This document shows, piece after piece, positions 27,659-36,770 of a DNA stretch of 64,000 nucleotides. A program made the translations under genes and the position numbers. This DNA is from Sva-07 sp963728195. GTDB lineage: Bacteria; Actinomycetota; Acidimicrobiia; Acidimicrobiales; Ilumatobacteraceae. Numbering within the stretch: position 1 is the first letter of the stretch; each line of letters opens with the position of its first letter. Below the pieces are notes generated by a model. The model was not told the DNA's origin. It worked only from the letters and a program-made list of their open reading frames with translations, and did not search any database. The stretch spans positions 124,001 to 188,000 of the forward strand of contig CAVSIX010000013.1 in NCBI GenBank assembly GCA_963728195.1, read 5' to 3'.

Positions 27659-27664
27659 ACCGTA
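27659..27664 (-). promoter_or_regulatory. -10 element TACGGT, leaderless start of ACT gene
   Basis: TACGGT is followed by 7 bases and GTG 27651. Confidence 0.45.
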
Positions 27665-27760
27665 CAAGCCGAGGTGTCACCGCCGATGACCGCCCCGTGA
27701 CCATCGTGTTACATCGCCCGAACTGTCACACCGCCCGGGTCGAACGTGACAGCTGGGGTT

Positions 27761-28966
27761 TCAGCCGAGCTTGGGCAGGCCGCGCTTGAGGTTACGGATC
27801 GCCTGCTGGATGCGCTTCTCGTTCTCGATCAGCGCAAACCGCACGAATCCTTCGCCACCGGGGCCGAAGCCGACACCCGGCGACAACGCGACGTCGGCGT
27901 CGCGCACGATCAGCGAGCAGAACTCGACGGAGTCCATCTCCGCGTACGGCTCGGGGATCGGCGCCCACACGAACATCGATCCGCCGGGCTTGGGGATGTC
28001 CCAGCCGATCCGGCCGAGTCCCTCGATGAGCGTGTCACAGCGCGACTCGTAGATCGCCCGGATCTCGTTCGGGTAGTCGGACGCCTCGTTGATCGTGACG
28101 GTCGCCGCGATCTGCACGGGCTGGAACATGCCGTAGTCGAGGTAGCTCTTGAGCTTCACCAGTGCCTGGACCACCTCGGCGTTGCCGAGCAGGAAGGCGC
28201 TGCGCCACCCCGCCATCGAGAAGCTCTTCGTCATCGAGTACAGCTCGACGGCGCACTCCTTGGCGCCCTCGGCCTGCAGGATGCTCGGCGGCTGGTGGCC
28301 GTCGAAACCGACGTCGGCGTACGCGAAGTCGTGGACGACGATCATCTCGTGCTCGCGGCAGAAGTCGACGACACGCTGCATGAACGCGAGGTCGACGGCG
28401 GCGCCGGTGGGGTTGTGCGGGAACGAGATCACCAAGACCCGCGGCTTGGGCCAGCCGACGTCCCACGCCGTCTGCAGGCTGTTCATGAAGTCGTCGGCGA
28501 AGTGCTCGCGCTGGTCGGGGTCGGCGAGGAACTTCATCGGCACCTGGCGGAGGTCAGCACCAGCGAACAACGGACCGTAGATGTGGATGGGATAGCTCGG
28601 GCTCGGCACGATCGCCGCGTCGCCGCGGTCGAGCAGCACCCACATCAGGTGGCTGAATCCCTCCTTGGAGCCGATCGTGTTGGTGATCTCCAGCTCGGTG
28701 TCGAGATCGACGTCCCACTTCGTCTTGTAGTAACCGGCGATCGCCTCGCGCAGCTTCGGGAGCCCTCGGCTGAGGGAATAGCGGTGGTTCTTCGGGTTCC
28801 GCGCGGCCTCGGCGAGCTTGTCGACGGCGATCTGCGGCGAGGGGATGTCGGGGTTGCCGAAACCGAGGTCGACGACGTCTGCGCCGGCGCGACGTGCCTC
28901 GATCTTCAGGCCGTTGATGATCGAAAAGACGTACGGGGGCAGATTCTCGATGCGCCGGAACTCCAT
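27761..28966 (-). CDS. Class I/II PLP aminotransferase (AlaC-like)
   Basis: The 401-residue fold-type I aminotransferase has the N-terminus RRIENLPPYVFSIINGLK that is typical of the AlaC/LL-DAP-aminotransferase-like group, the substrate segment LGFGNPDIPSP, PHNPTGA near residue 175, and the PLP-binding lysine in YSMTKSFSMAGWR near 240. The likely reaction is glutamate-pyruvate (alanine) transamination; aspartate or diaminopimelate precursors are alternatives. ATG 28966 lies 7 bases after TACCCT, a plausible leaderless start. It is divergent from ppa with 42 bases between starts, so the two promoters overlap. Confidence 0.9.
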   Translation of the reverse strand: MEFRRIENLPPYVFSIINGLKIEARRAGADVVDLGFGNPDIPSPQIAVDKLAEAARNPKNHRYSLSRGLPKLREAIAGYYKTKWDVDLDTELEITNTIGSKEGFSHLMWVLLDRGDAAIVPSPSYPIHIYGPLFAGADLRQVPMKFLADPDQREHFADDFMNSLQTAWDVGWPKPRVLVISFPHNPTGAAVDLAFMQRVVDFCREHEMIVVHDFAYADVGFDGHQPPSILQAEGAKECAVELYSMTKSFSMAGWRSAFLLGNAEVVQALVKLKSYLDYGMFQPVQIAATVTINEASDYPNEIRAIYESRCDTLIEGLGRIGWDIPKPGGSMFVWAPIPEPYAEMDSVEFCSLIVRDADVALSPGVGFGPGGEGFVRFALIENEKRIQQAIRNLKRGLPKLG

Positions 28967-28973
28967 TGCGGTG

Positions 28974-28979
28974 AGGGTA
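28974..28979 (-). promoter_or_regulatory. -10 element TACCCT, leaderless start of aminotransferase
   Basis: TACCCT is followed by 7 bases and ATG 28966. Confidence 0.5.
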
Positions 28980-29008
28980 TCTGCCCATCGCCTGCGATGC
29001 TGGGAGGA

Positions 29009-29512
29009 ATGCCGAAGACACCAGCCCCCGGCTGCATCCACGTCGTGATCGAGATTCCCCGTGGGAGCCGCAACAAGTACGAGATCGATCACGAGGACGG
29101 CAAGGTGTACCTCGACCGGCGACTGTTCACCGCCACGACGTATCCGGCCGACTACGGGTTCGTTCCCGACACGCTCGCCGGCGACGGTGACCCGCTCGAC
29201 GCGCTCGTGCTGCTCGAGGACCCGGTGTATCCCGGCGTGATCGTCGAGTGCCGGCCGGTCGGCGTGCTGTACATGCGCGACGAGGCCGGCGAGGATGCGA
29301 AGTTGATCTGCGTTCCGCCGAAGGAGCCTCGCTTCGCAACCGTCGACGACATCGCCGACCTCACCCCGCAGCTGATCGAGGAGATCCAGCACTTCTTCAA
29401 CGTGTACAAGGCGCTCGAACCCGACAAGCACTCCTCGGCGGCGGGCATGGGCGGCAAGGAGGCCGCCTGGCGCGAGATCGAGGAGTCACGCGCCAACTTC
29501 ACGCCCCACTGA
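29009..29512 (+). CDS. ppa: Inorganic pyrophosphatase (family I)
   Basis: This enzyme hydrolyses pyrophosphate and drives biosynthetic reactions. The 167-residue protein has VVIEIPRGSRNKYEIDHE near the start, TYPADYGFVPDT, and the metal-binding signature DGDPLDALVLLEDPVYPG (about 65-82). The length is typical. The start at ATG 29009 is preferred over an in-frame ATG four codons earlier (28997), although GGGAGG then lies very close to the start codon. It sits divergently from the aminotransferase gene and ends 30 bases before the convergent ROK kinase stop. Confidence 0.95.
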   Translation: MPKTPAPGCIHVVIEIPRGSRNKYEIDHEDGKVYLDRRLFTATTYPADYGFVPDTLAGDGDPLDALVLLEDPVYPGVIVECRPVGVLYMRDEAGEDAKLICVPPKEPRFATVDDIADLTPQLIEEIQHFFNVYKALEPDKHSSAAGMGGKEAAWREIEESRANFTPH

Positions 29513-29542
29513 GGTCCGATCGGCGTGCCGCCCGGCCTGCGG

Positions 29543-30511
29543 TCAAGACGCGAGTTCGGGGAGCAGCGCAGCGCCGACCGCACCGGCGAGAGGGCCCCAG
29601 CGGGCGAACTCGATCTCCGGCATCGGGCGCAGATGCGGCTGGTAGAGCAGTTCGCCGAACCACCGCCGGATCGGGTCGAGGTACAGATCCGGCGACGTCG
29701 CCAGGCCACCGCCGAGCACGAACAGGTGCGGATCGAGGACGTTGGTGAGGTTGGCGAGGCCGAGCGCCACCCACCGTGCGAAGTCGTCGATCACCGCGAG
29801 CGCCTCGGGATCGCCCTCGCGGGCGGCTGCTTGCACGTGTTCGCCGCGAACAGCTTGTGCGTCGCCGCCGGCGTGGCGCACGACGTCGCTCAGCCGGTGC
29901 CCGGTCGCCGCCTCCCGGGCGAGCATCGCGAGACCGGAGCCCGAGGCGTAGCGTTCCCAGCAGCCACGGCGACCGCACGGACACAGTGGTCCCGACGGGT
30001 CGACGACCATGTGACCGAACTCGCCGGCGAACCCGTGTGCGCCTCGTTGCAGGGAACCGTTCGCCACGATGCCACCGCCGATTCCGGTACCCAGGGTGAC
30101 CAGCATCATGTCGCCGGCCCCGCGACCAGCGCCGAGCAGCCACTCCGCAACCGTCGCACAGGTGGCGTCGTTGTCGACGTGGACGTCGGAACCGAACCGG
30201 TTCGACAGCAGTTCGGCGATCGCGAAGTCGGCGACACCATCGAGATTGGGCGCGGCTCGCAGTACACCTTCGCGGGTGACGAGACCGGGCACGCCGACGC
30301 CCACGCTGCCCTCGTGGCCGACCTCGTCGGCCAGTTCGATCAGCACGTCGATCAGTGCATCGAGGCTGCGGTCCCCCCTCGGTGTCGGGCGTTGCGCTGA
30401 CTCGACCACGTCGCCACCACGGTCGACGACGACCGCTTGCGCCTTCGTGCCGCCGACGTCGATCCCGACGCGTCGGGACGGCACGGCGCCCGACGCAGCG
30501 ACGTTGGTCAC
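29543..30511 (-). CDS. ROK-family glucokinase
   Basis: The 322-residue protein has an intact kinase site: phosphate motif GIDVGGTKAQAV near residue 16, catalytic aspartate in VDNDATCATVAE near 117, TLGTGIGGG, the conserved GEFGHM histidine, and the zinc motif CPCGRRGCWERYASG. Glucose is the most likely sugar, though ROK kinases also accept N-acetylhexosamines. GTG at 30511 overlaps the stop of the SRPBCC gene upstream. It is the last gene of a minus-strand group with the SRPBCC protein and a 4-TM protein. Confidence 0.92.
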   Translation of the reverse strand: MTNVAASGAVPSRRVGIDVGGTKAQAVVVDRGGDVVESAQRPTPRGDRSLDALIDVLIELADEVGHEGSVGVGVPGLVTREGVLRAAPNLDGVADFAIAELLSNRFGSDVHVDNDATCATVAEWLLGAGRGAGDMMLVTLGTGIGGGIVANGSLQRGAHGFAGEFGHMVVDPSGPLCPCGRRGCWERYASGSGLAMLAREAATGHRLSDVVRHAGGDAQAVRGEHVQAAAREGDPEALAVIDDFARWVALGLANLTNVLDPHLFVLGGGLATSPDLYLDPIRRWFGELLYQPHLRPMPEIEFARWGPLAGAVGAALLPELAS

Positions 30512-30942
30512 GCCTCGGCGCGGACCTTGAGTTCGCGCACGGTGTTGAGGATGCGCACCTCGGCGCGACGCTTGACGAATCCCGGCAACGGCACCGCGAG
30601 GTCGATCTGGAGGTCGTAACGCACGAGCGTGCGTCCTTCACCGTCGGGCTCGAAGCGCCAGACGCCGTCGATCGATCGCTGGATGTCGCCACTGAGCATC
30701 GACCACCCCATCTCGTGCGGAGCGTTCGAGTAGTCGTACTTGAGCGTGTAGTGGGTGCTCCGTCCGAGCGCCGAAGCTCGGAACTCGACCTCGAGTGGTC
30801 GGCCCTCGTCGTCGGTGGCGCGGATGTTGACGTCCTTGATGTCGTGCGCCCACATCGGATAGCTCTCGAGGTCGATCGCGATCTGCCAGACACGCTCGTG
30901 CGGAGCGTCGATGGTGATGATCTCGGTCGCGGTCTCAGCCAT
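30508..30942 (-). CDS. SRPBCC / polyketide-cyclase-like lipid-binding protein
   Basis: The 144-residue protein has the START/SRPBCC pattern: TATEIITIDAPHERVWQIAIDLE at the N-terminus, YPMWAHDIKDVNI, a beta-rich middle (HYTLKYDYS) and a C-terminal helix FVKRRAEVRILNTVRELK. These proteins form a hydrophobic cup for lipids or small ligands; the ligand is unknown. ATG 30942 overlaps the stop of the 4-TM gene (30935); an in-frame ATG three codons further upstream (30951) is equally possible. The stop overlaps the glucokinase GTG. Confidence 0.85.
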   Translation of the reverse strand: MAETATEIITIDAPHERVWQIAIDLESYPMWAHDIKDVNIRATDDEGRPLEVEFRASALGRSTHYTLKYDYSNAPHEMGWSMLSGDIQRSIDGVWRFEPDGEGRTLVRYDLQIDLAVPLPGFVKRRAEVRILNTVRELKVRAEA

Positions 30943-31501
30943 GGTCGTCATTCTTGTCGATCGCGACGCGTGAAGTGACGACTTCGGAATTGTCCGGACC
31001 GTCCTCGACGTCGAGCCGCGGCGGGAACACGCCGTGGAAGGCACTCCACAGGCCGTTGAGCCCCAGACCGAACATCGGCACGAGGATGCCGACGGCGAGT
31101 GAGGTGCCCGGTGATCCGTCATCGGCTTCCGATCGAGCGATCGCAGTGACGAGCCCCACGGTGACCTGAACGGCGAGCATCGCCAGCATGATGCGTCGGA
31201 CCCGGGCCGGCGTCGGGTCGCCGAGCAGCAGGTAGACCTGCATGACGCCGATCTGCTCGTGCCGGCTGCGCTGCACGGCGTTCCAGAACGACCAGATGAA
31301 CGCGAACACACCGATGGCGAACAGTCCCATTGCGGTGATGGCGCCGACCCACTGCGCTGCGGTGGAGAACACGACGGCGGCGAACACCGCGGTGATCGTG
31401 AACGCCACCGTGCCGATGACGTCGGCGAGCACGATCACGTCGCCCGCCCGGTTGCCGTCGCTGGCGACTCGTCGGTTGTTGTCGCTGGCGACGCCGTTCA
31501 C
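30935..31501 (-). CDS. Four-TM membrane protein of unknown function
   Basis: The 188-residue protein has four predicted membrane segments (about 24-44, 48-70, 100-120 and 132-152). A charged loop between TM2 and TM3 holds RSRHEQIGVMQVYLLLGD, and an acidic C-terminal tail follows. The family is unknown to me. Start GTG 31501. Upstream lies a 56-bp imperfect palindrome whose core also occurs in front of the glpD-type gene at 51118, at the same distance from the start codon. It is cotranslated with the SRPBCC gene through a short overlap. Confidence 0.75.
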   Translation of the reverse strand: MNGVASDNNRRVASDGNRAGDVIVLADVIGTVAFTITAVFAAVVFSTAAQWVGAITAMGLFAIGVFAFIWSFWNAVQRSRHEQIGVMQVYLLLGDPTPARVRRIMLAMLAVQVTVGLVTAIARSEADDGSPGTSLAVGILVPMFGLGLNGLWSAFHGVFPPRLDVEDGPDNSEVVTSRVAIDKNDDHG

Positions 31502-31520
31502 ACCCCGAGTCTGCCAGCAC

Positions 31521-31579
31521 CCCCGTTCGTTTGCGTGCAGATCCCGGTGGGCCGCCCCACCGGAATCCGTACACGAACG
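31521..31579 (-). promoter_or_regulatory. Palindromic promoter element shared with the glpD region
   Basis: 31524-31579 is an imperfect inverted repeat with outer arms cgttcgt/acgaacg and an inner ggtggg/cccacc palindrome. On the minus strand it reads attccggtggg, then an inner palindrome, then cacgcaaacg. The last is 26 bases before GTG 31501. A very similar 40-base segment lies at 51055-51093. Confidence 0.55.
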
Positions 31580-31595
31580 TGGTGGGGAGCCGGGT

Positions 31596-32729
31596 TCAGG
31601 TGCGGTCGGTCGGCGCGACGTGCAGCGTGTCGCCCAGGCGCCGGGCGAGCACGTCGTAGGAGAACTCCTCGAGCACCCGTTGACGCGACCGTTCGCCCAT
31701 CCGTGCTCGGAGATCGTCGTCGTCGAGCAACGCTGCGAACGCATCGGCGACCGCCTGGGTGTCCTCGGGGTCGGCGATGACGAATCCCGTCTCGCCGTCG
31801 GCGACGGCTTCGGCCGCTCCGCCCGAGTCGCCGGCGACCTGCGGCACACCGCACGACGCCGCCTCGACGAAGACGATGCCGAACCCCTCCTGTTCCAGGC
31901 CGCCCCAACGGTTGCGGCACAGCATGGTGAACGCGTCGGCGCACCCGTACAGCGGTGGCAGATCCGCGTTGGGGATCCGGCCGAGAAACGTCACCGGTGC
32001 GCCGAGTTCCTCGGCGAGGCGTCGCAGTCGGTCGTCGTCGCGACCGGCGCCGGCGATGACCAGCCGCAGCTTCGGTCGGACCCTGCCGAGGCGTGCCGCG
32101 GCTCGGATCGCCGTGTCGAACCCCTTGCGCGGCACGAGCCGCGAGATGCTGACGATGACCTCGGCGTCTGCGTCGAGGCCGAAGTGCCGGCGCGCGGCGA
32201 GCCGCTCGGAGTCGCTGAGGGGATGGAACTTCTCGGGGTCCACACCGCACGGCACCACGGTGATCGGAAGCTCTCGTCCCGCGGCATGGACTGCTTCAGC
32301 AGCGGGATAGCCGCCCGCAGCGATGATGCCGTCGGCGCGGCGAAGGGTGTATGCGAGCGCCTGCTTCGCGAACGGCAACCGGCCCGGAACGGTGACTTCG
32401 GCCCCGTGCAACACCAGGCGGTATGGCAGCTGCAGCGACGGCCCGATGAGGCCGAGCGGCACGGCAGGGTCGATGACGACGAAGTCGGCGCCGACCTCCC
32501 GAGCGAGATCGTCGACCTGCTTGACCATCCACGGATGCGGCAGCAGCACCGGCTCACGCGTGCGTTCGATGCGGTACGGCTCGCCGGCGTCGAATTCTGC
32601 GGTACCGGCGTACGGGCTGGTCAGCACCGCAAACGAGTCGGGTGGTAGGCGTCGCCACCACTCCCACAACAGCGATTGGATCCCGCCGATCTTCGGCGGG
32701 AAGTCGTTGGTGACCAGCAGGTGCTTCAC
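31596..32729 (-). CDS. GT4 glycosyltransferase, PimB-like
   Basis: The 377-residue protein has the GT-B GT4 architecture. VTNDFPPKIGGIQSLLWEW at the N-terminus is characteristic of the mannosyltransferase PimB' and relatives; acceptor-side residues VLHGAEVTVPGRLP follow. SISRLVPRKGFD, and the nucleotide-sugar motif EGFGIVFVEAASCGVPQVAGDSGG near residue 300, complete the fold. The probable role is transfer of mannose from GDP-mannose to phosphatidylinositol mannoside at the inner membrane face; glycogen- or trehalose-type GT4 enzymes are alternatives. GTG at 32729 overlaps the queG stop. Confidence 0.88.
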   Translation of the reverse strand: MKHLLVTNDFPPKIGGIQSLLWEWWRRLPPDSFAVLTSPYAGTAEFDAGEPYRIERTREPVLLPHPWMVKQVDDLAREVGADFVVIDPAVPLGLIGPSLQLPYRLVLHGAEVTVPGRLPFAKQALAYTLRRADGIIAAGGYPAAEAVHAAGRELPITVVPCGVDPEKFHPLSDSERLAARRHFGLDADAEVIVSISRLVPRKGFDTAIRAAARLGRVRPKLRLVIAGAGRDDDRLRRLAEELGAPVTFLGRIPNADLPPLYGCADAFTMLCRNRWGGLEQEGFGIVFVEAASCGVPQVAGDSGGAAEAVADGETGFVIADPEDTQAVADAFAALLDDDDLRARMGERSRQRVLEEFSYDVLARRLGDTLHVAPTDRT

Positions 32730-33799
32730 GGCGCAGCGACCGTCCGCGCTCGTTCGTGCAAGCGGTCGATCGCCCAGGCGGCGTGTTCGGCGAGGATCGG
32801 ATCGATGTGGGTACGGTAGTGCTCGAGCACCCGCCGGATGCGTGTATCGGTCGGATCGCCGACGTTGCCGATCACGACGAGGGCGTTGCGGCGGACCCAT
32901 CGGAAGTCGCGACCGGCGACGTACCAGTGCCCGTACCGGTCGTCGATCCAGTCATCGTCGGCGTCGAGCAGTTCGATTGCGTCGACCCACACGTTGGCGG
33001 CCTCGTCGAGGTCGACCGTGTTCCGTCGCCCGAGACGCACCGAGATCGGGCAGGCGTCCTGGCAGTCGTCGCATCCGTAGATACGGTCGCCGATCGCTGC
33101 TCGGTACTGCTCCGGAATCGAGCCGGGTTTCTGCAGGATCCAGCTGATGCACCGATTGGCGTCGATCACCCCGGGTGCGACGATCGCCCCGGTCGGGCAT
33201 TCGTCGATGCAACGGGTGCACGTGCCACACCCATCGGACACCGGTCCGGACGTCGGTTCGTACGCAACCGTCGTGATGATCGAGCCGAGGACGAACCAGC
33301 TGCCCGCACCTGGCAGCAGGAGGTTGGCGTTCTTGCCGTACCAGCCGAGCCCGGCGCGATGGGCGACGGCGCGGTCGACGATCGAGTTGTCGTCGGCGAA
33401 CGCCACGGCGCGGTGATCCGATCGTCGGATCCGACGACACACCTCGCGCAAGGCGGCCCGGAGCGGCGCGTAGTGATCGACCCAGGCGTAGCGGCCGACC
33501 CGAGCGTGCGGGCCTTGGGAACCGCCCGGCTGCGGGGGATCCTGCTCGGTCAGATACGGCTTGGCGGCGACGATGATCGATCGAGCTCCGGGGACGGCTC
33601 GCAACGGGTCGGTCGATCGTTCGGGGTTCCGGTAGGTGAAGCCCATCTCGCCGTGGAGGCCGTGATCTCGACGTTCGAACAGTGCTGCTCGCGCTTGGTC
33701 GAGCACCTCGGCCGTCGTGACGCCCACGTGGGTGATACCACGCCCGCCGAGGTCGGCACGGATCTCCTCGATCGTCGGGGGCGAGGCGGGACGTCGCAC
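32726..33799 (-). CDS. queG: Epoxyqueuosine reductase
   Basis: QueG carries out the last step of queuosine formation in tRNA, reducing epoxyqueuosine with cobalamin and two 4Fe-4S clusters. The 357-residue protein has the N-terminal cobalamin domain, the DRAVAHRAGLGWYGKNANLL motif near residue 140, cluster ligands CGTCTRCIDECPTGA near 195 and the second set CDDCQDACP near 242. A HEAT-like C-terminus follows (VIGNVGDPTDTRI...). Other queuosine genes are not nearby. GTG 33799 lies 6 bases after TACCCT. Confidence 0.94.
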   Translation of the reverse strand: MRRPASPPTIEEIRADLGGRGITHVGVTTAEVLDQARAALFERRDHGLHGEMGFTYRNPERSTDPLRAVPGARSIIVAAKPYLTEQDPPQPGGSQGPHARVGRYAWVDHYAPLRAALREVCRRIRRSDHRAVAFADDNSIVDRAVAHRAGLGWYGKNANLLLPGAGSWFVLGSIITTVAYEPTSGPVSDGCGTCTRCIDECPTGAIVAPGVIDANRCISWILQKPGSIPEQYRAAIGDRIYGCDDCQDACPISVRLGRRNTVDLDEAANVWVDAIELLDADDDWIDDRYGHWYVAGRDFRWVRRNALVVIGNVGDPTDTRIRRVLEHYRTHIDPILAEHAAWAIDRLHERARTVAAP

Positions 33800-33805
33800 G
33801 GGCCC

Positions 33806-33811
33806 AGGGTA
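33806..33811 (-). promoter_or_regulatory. -10 element TACCCT, leaderless start of queG
   Basis: TACCCT is followed by 6 bases (gggccc on the plus strand) and GTG 33799. Confidence 0.5.
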
Positions 33812-33909
33812 GGCAGTGTCGTGGGGAAGACGCGGAAGCGGTTCCCATCGACCCGACCCGTCCTCGTGGCCGGCCGGGACGACGCAGGGACAACCGGGTT
33901 CGCCGCTGG

Positions 33910-34803
33910 TCAGCCGAGGTTGTCCATGATGCTGATCGCGGCCGGAGCGAGCACGACGATCATCAGCACGGGAAGGATGCAGAACACCATCGGGAACAGC
34001 AGCTTCACCGGAAGCTTCATCGCCTGTTCCTCGGCATGCTGACGCCGCTTCAGACGAAGTTCCTGGGCCTGGATCTCGAGGGTCTGCGACACCGGACTGC
34101 CGAGGCGTTCCGCCTGGGCGAGAGCAGCCACAACCGTGCGGAGTTCCGCGACGTCGACACGGTCGGCCATGGCCGCCAGGGCCACGCTGCGCTGGATCCC
34201 CACCCGCATGTCCTGGCCGACTCGAGCGAGTTCGTCGGCGATCGGACCCTCGCTCGACCGAGCGGCCCTGGCGAGCGCGGCATCGATACCGAGGCCGGCC
34301 TGAACCATCATGCTGACCTGATCCACCACGTCGGCGAGTTCCCGATGGACCGCCTTGTTGCGGTCGTCGATTCGTCGTTGCAGCAGCACGTCGGGCACCA
34401 CGAAGCCACCGACACCGCCCAGCACGACGAGCAGAACGCCGATGGGCGTGAGCTCGACCGCCAGGATCAACAGAACGGACACAACGAGTGCGGTCAGCAC
34501 CTTCATCGCCAACATGCGCTCGACCGACCAGCCGGCCGGTGAACCGGCGCTGGCGAGCTGCTTGTCGAGGTTGGTGACACGACCAGCGGGCGTCCAGCCT
34601 CTGATGAGCTGCCCGAGTCGCTCCAGTCCCGGCTTGGTGAGACGATCGGAGGCGCCCTGTCGGAGTTGGCGGACGCGGAGGTCGTCGGCCGTGCCTGCAT
34701 GTCCCAGATCGAGCGACGGTGTCTTCTCAGCCGACACCAGCCACCAGATCAGCACGATCGATCCGACAACCGCGACGGCACCGGCAACAACGACGATGTT
34801 CAT
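33910..34803 (-). CDS. tadC: Tad pilus inner-membrane platform protein TadC
   Basis: The 297-residue protein has a type II secretion F domain (about 140-260) with signatures RRIDDRNKAVHRELADVVDQVSMMVQAGLGIDAAL and LGSPVSQTLEIQAQELRLKRRQHAEEQA. It has an N-terminal membrane segment, two near 100-135, and a C-terminal pair. It forms the membrane platform of the Flp pilus machine with TadB. ATG at 34803 shares one base with the stop of the upstream gene (TGATG). It is the last gene of the tad operon; 110 non-coding bases follow before queG. Confidence 0.9.
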   Translation of the reverse strand: MNIVVVAGAVAVVGSIVLIWWLVSAEKTPSLDLGHAGTADDLRVRQLRQGASDRLTKPGLERLGQLIRGWTPAGRVTNLDKQLASAGSPAGWSVERMLAMKVLTALVVSVLLILAVELTPIGVLLVVLGGVGGFVVPDVLLQRRIDDRNKAVHRELADVVDQVSMMVQAGLGIDAALARAARSSEGPIADELARVGQDMRVGIQRSVALAAMADRVDVAELRTVVAALAQAERLGSPVSQTLEIQAQELRLKRRQHAEEQAMKLPVKLLFPMVFCILPVLMIVVLAPAAISIMDNLG

Positions 34804-36770
34804 CAGATTTCCGCCTTGATCATGGAGCGCATCCACATCCATCCGGCGCCCAGCAGTGCGACTGCGCCGATCAGGATCTGCGGACCCGGGGATGTCCGTA
34901 GTGGCTCGAAGTAGCCCGGATTCAACAACGCCATGGCAAGGCCGACGATGACCGGCAGTGCCGTGAGGACATAGGCCGAGATTCGGCCCTCGGCCGTCAG
35001 GGTCTTGATCTGACGATCGAGTTGCTGGCGTTCGCGGATCGTCGTGCCGAGCGTGGTGAGCACCTTGGCGAGTTCACCACCCACCTCCCGGTTGATGTCG
35101 AGTGCCGCTACGACCCAGCCGAACGAGACACTTTCCATCCGGTCCGACATCGCCCGCAAGGAGTCGCCGAGGTCGACGCCGACTCGTGCTTCGAAGTTGA
35201 CCCTCTCGAATTCGCTGCGGGCCGGTTCGGAGGCCTGCGTGGCCACGGCGTCGAGTGCCTGGGGCAGTGCATATCCGGAACGCAACGCATTCGTCATCAA
35301 CTGCAGGACGTCGGGAAGTTGCGCTTCGAACGCCTGGCGGCGCCGCTGTGCCCGAATCCTCAGCACACTCCGGGCGACGAGCGGCGTGGCTGCGAACCCG
35401 ACGACGGCCAACACCGGTCCGGCGAGCACGAGCAGCAATGCCGCCACGCCCACCGCAGCCCCGAGAGCGACCACGACGAACTCGCCGGGCCGCAGCGATA
35501 CGTCTGCGACGTCGAGAGCCTGCGCGAGGCCGGTTCGCGCACCGGAACGATCGATCACGTCATCGGCAAGTGCGGTGACCCGCTCTCCGACCGGGGTACT
35601 GGTGGCCCCGCTCGTCGTCTTCGTCTTCTTGATGCCGAGCAGCCGGCGCCCGGACCGCCGGTTGTCGCCGGCCACTGCGATGACCATCAGCGCCGTGAAA
35701 CCGAGGCCCACCGCTGCGACGCCCAGAACGAGCGGGAGCGCCGAGCTGTTCGAGTCGCCGACGGCGGTCGATTCGATGGGCGTGGGAAGGACGTTTCGAG
35801 GTGGCGACGACGCCGGTGGTGCGTCGGCTGCAGCTGCGACCGGTGCACTCGTGGTGACCGGCTCGGCTGTTGTGGTGGTCGCGACCGCCGGGAGACCGAC
35901 CACGGTCGAGCCGCGTACGGGCCCCAGCGACGTTGCGATCTCGACGGCGTACTCGGTCTCCCCTCCCGATTGCGACACGAGAGCCACCCGGTATCGATTG
36001 ACCAGCGACCGGGCGACCTCCTGGTACAGCACGCCGAGCCCGGCGGGGTCGGACACGGAGGTCAGACGCCCCTGTCCGGCGAGAGAGAGTTGGGTGATCG
36101 CTTCCGAGTTCGACTCGGACGTCACGATCTCGATGGCGCTCGTGCGCACCCGAGCGGTCACGGCCGACGTATCGTCGAGCGAGGCCGCACTCGCCGTGTC
36201 ACCGCCATCGCTCAGCAGGACGAACTGGCGATCCGTGGTGGCACCCGAGAACAACGTCTCACCGAATACGATGGCGTCGTACATGGCCGTCTTGCCGCCC
36301 GCCTGCAGCTGATCGAGTGACGCTCGGAGTGCGTTGCGGTCGGTGGTGAGTGGGCTGACCAGCGATGGAGTATCGGCGAAGCCGACCACACCGACGGGCA
36401 CTGCGGCGGGCAGTTCATCGAGAAATCCGACCGCCGCCGACTTGGCCGATGCGAGCGCGCCCCGCTCGTTCATGCTCCCCGACGTGTCGATCAAGAGCAC
36501 GACCTCGAGCCCATCGGTCGGCACGGGAGCCACCTCCGCTGGTACGGGCCGCCCGTTCTCGTAGACCGTCACAACCGGGGAGTCGACGCCTCCGACCGTG
36601 AGATTCGCCGGCACGGCGACGTCGAACGCGACCTCGGGGAAGGCGTCGAGGTCGATCCTGCTGATCTCGAGTCCGTCCTCCTGTGCCGCGGCGATGCCGC
36701 TCGGCGCCACCGCCGCAATGAGGGCGCCCACGAGCACCGCACCCTGCAACCAGATCACTCCTCGGTTCAT
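34803..36770 (-). CDS. tadB: VWA-TadB fusion protein of the Tad pilus
   Basis: The 655-residue protein joins two modules. Residues 1-30 form a signal peptide. About 85-270 form a von Willebrand factor A domain with an intact metal site (LIDTSGSMNERG near 94, a threonine in GGKTAMYDA, and SDGGDTASA). A Thr/Pro/Ala-rich linker and a membrane segment (about 345-365) follow. The C-terminal half is TadB: QLPDVLQLMTNALRSGYALPQALDAVA near 485, VVAALDINREVGGELAKVL and two last membrane segments. The VWA domain should be outside the cell and the TadB part in the membrane and cytoplasm. No frame break is visible at the junction. Start ATG overlaps the tadA stop. Confidence 0.9.
   Translation of the reverse strand: MNRGVIWLQGAVLVGALIAAVAPSGIAAAQEDGLEISRIDLDAFPEVAFDVAVPANLTVGGVDSPVVTVYENGRPVPAEVAPVPTDGLEVVLLIDTSGSMNERGALASAKSAAVGFLDELPAAVPVGVVGFADTPSLVSPLTTDRNALRASLDQLQAGGKTAMYDAIVFGETLFSGATTDRQFVLLSDGGDTASAASLDDTSAVTARVRTSAIEIVTSESNSEAITQLSLAGQGRLTSVSDPAGLGVLYQEVARSLVNRYRVALVSQSGGETEYAVEIATSLGPVRGSTVVGLPAVATTTTAEPVTTSAPVAAAADAPPASSPPRNVLPTPIESTAVGDSNSSALPLVLGVAAVGLGFTALMVIAVAGDNRRSGRRLLGIKKTKTTSGATSTPVGERVTALADDVIDRSGARTGLAQALDVADVSLRPGEFVVVALGAAVGVAALLLVLAGPVLAVVGFAATPLVARSVLRIRAQRRRQAFEAQLPDVLQLMTNALRSGYALPQALDAVATQASEPARSEFERVNFEARVGVDLGDSLRAMSDRMESVSFGWVVAALDINREVGGELAKVLTTLGTTIRERQQLDRQIKTLTAEGRISAYVLTALPVIVGLAMALLNPGYFEPLRTSPGPQILIGAVALLGAGWMWMRSMIKAEI

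Noticed and set aside
35022..36320. Long plus-strand open frame opposite the VWA-TadB gene
   Set aside because: The product is Arg/His/Glu-rich without domains, and the opposite strand encodes recognisable VWA and TadB motifs.
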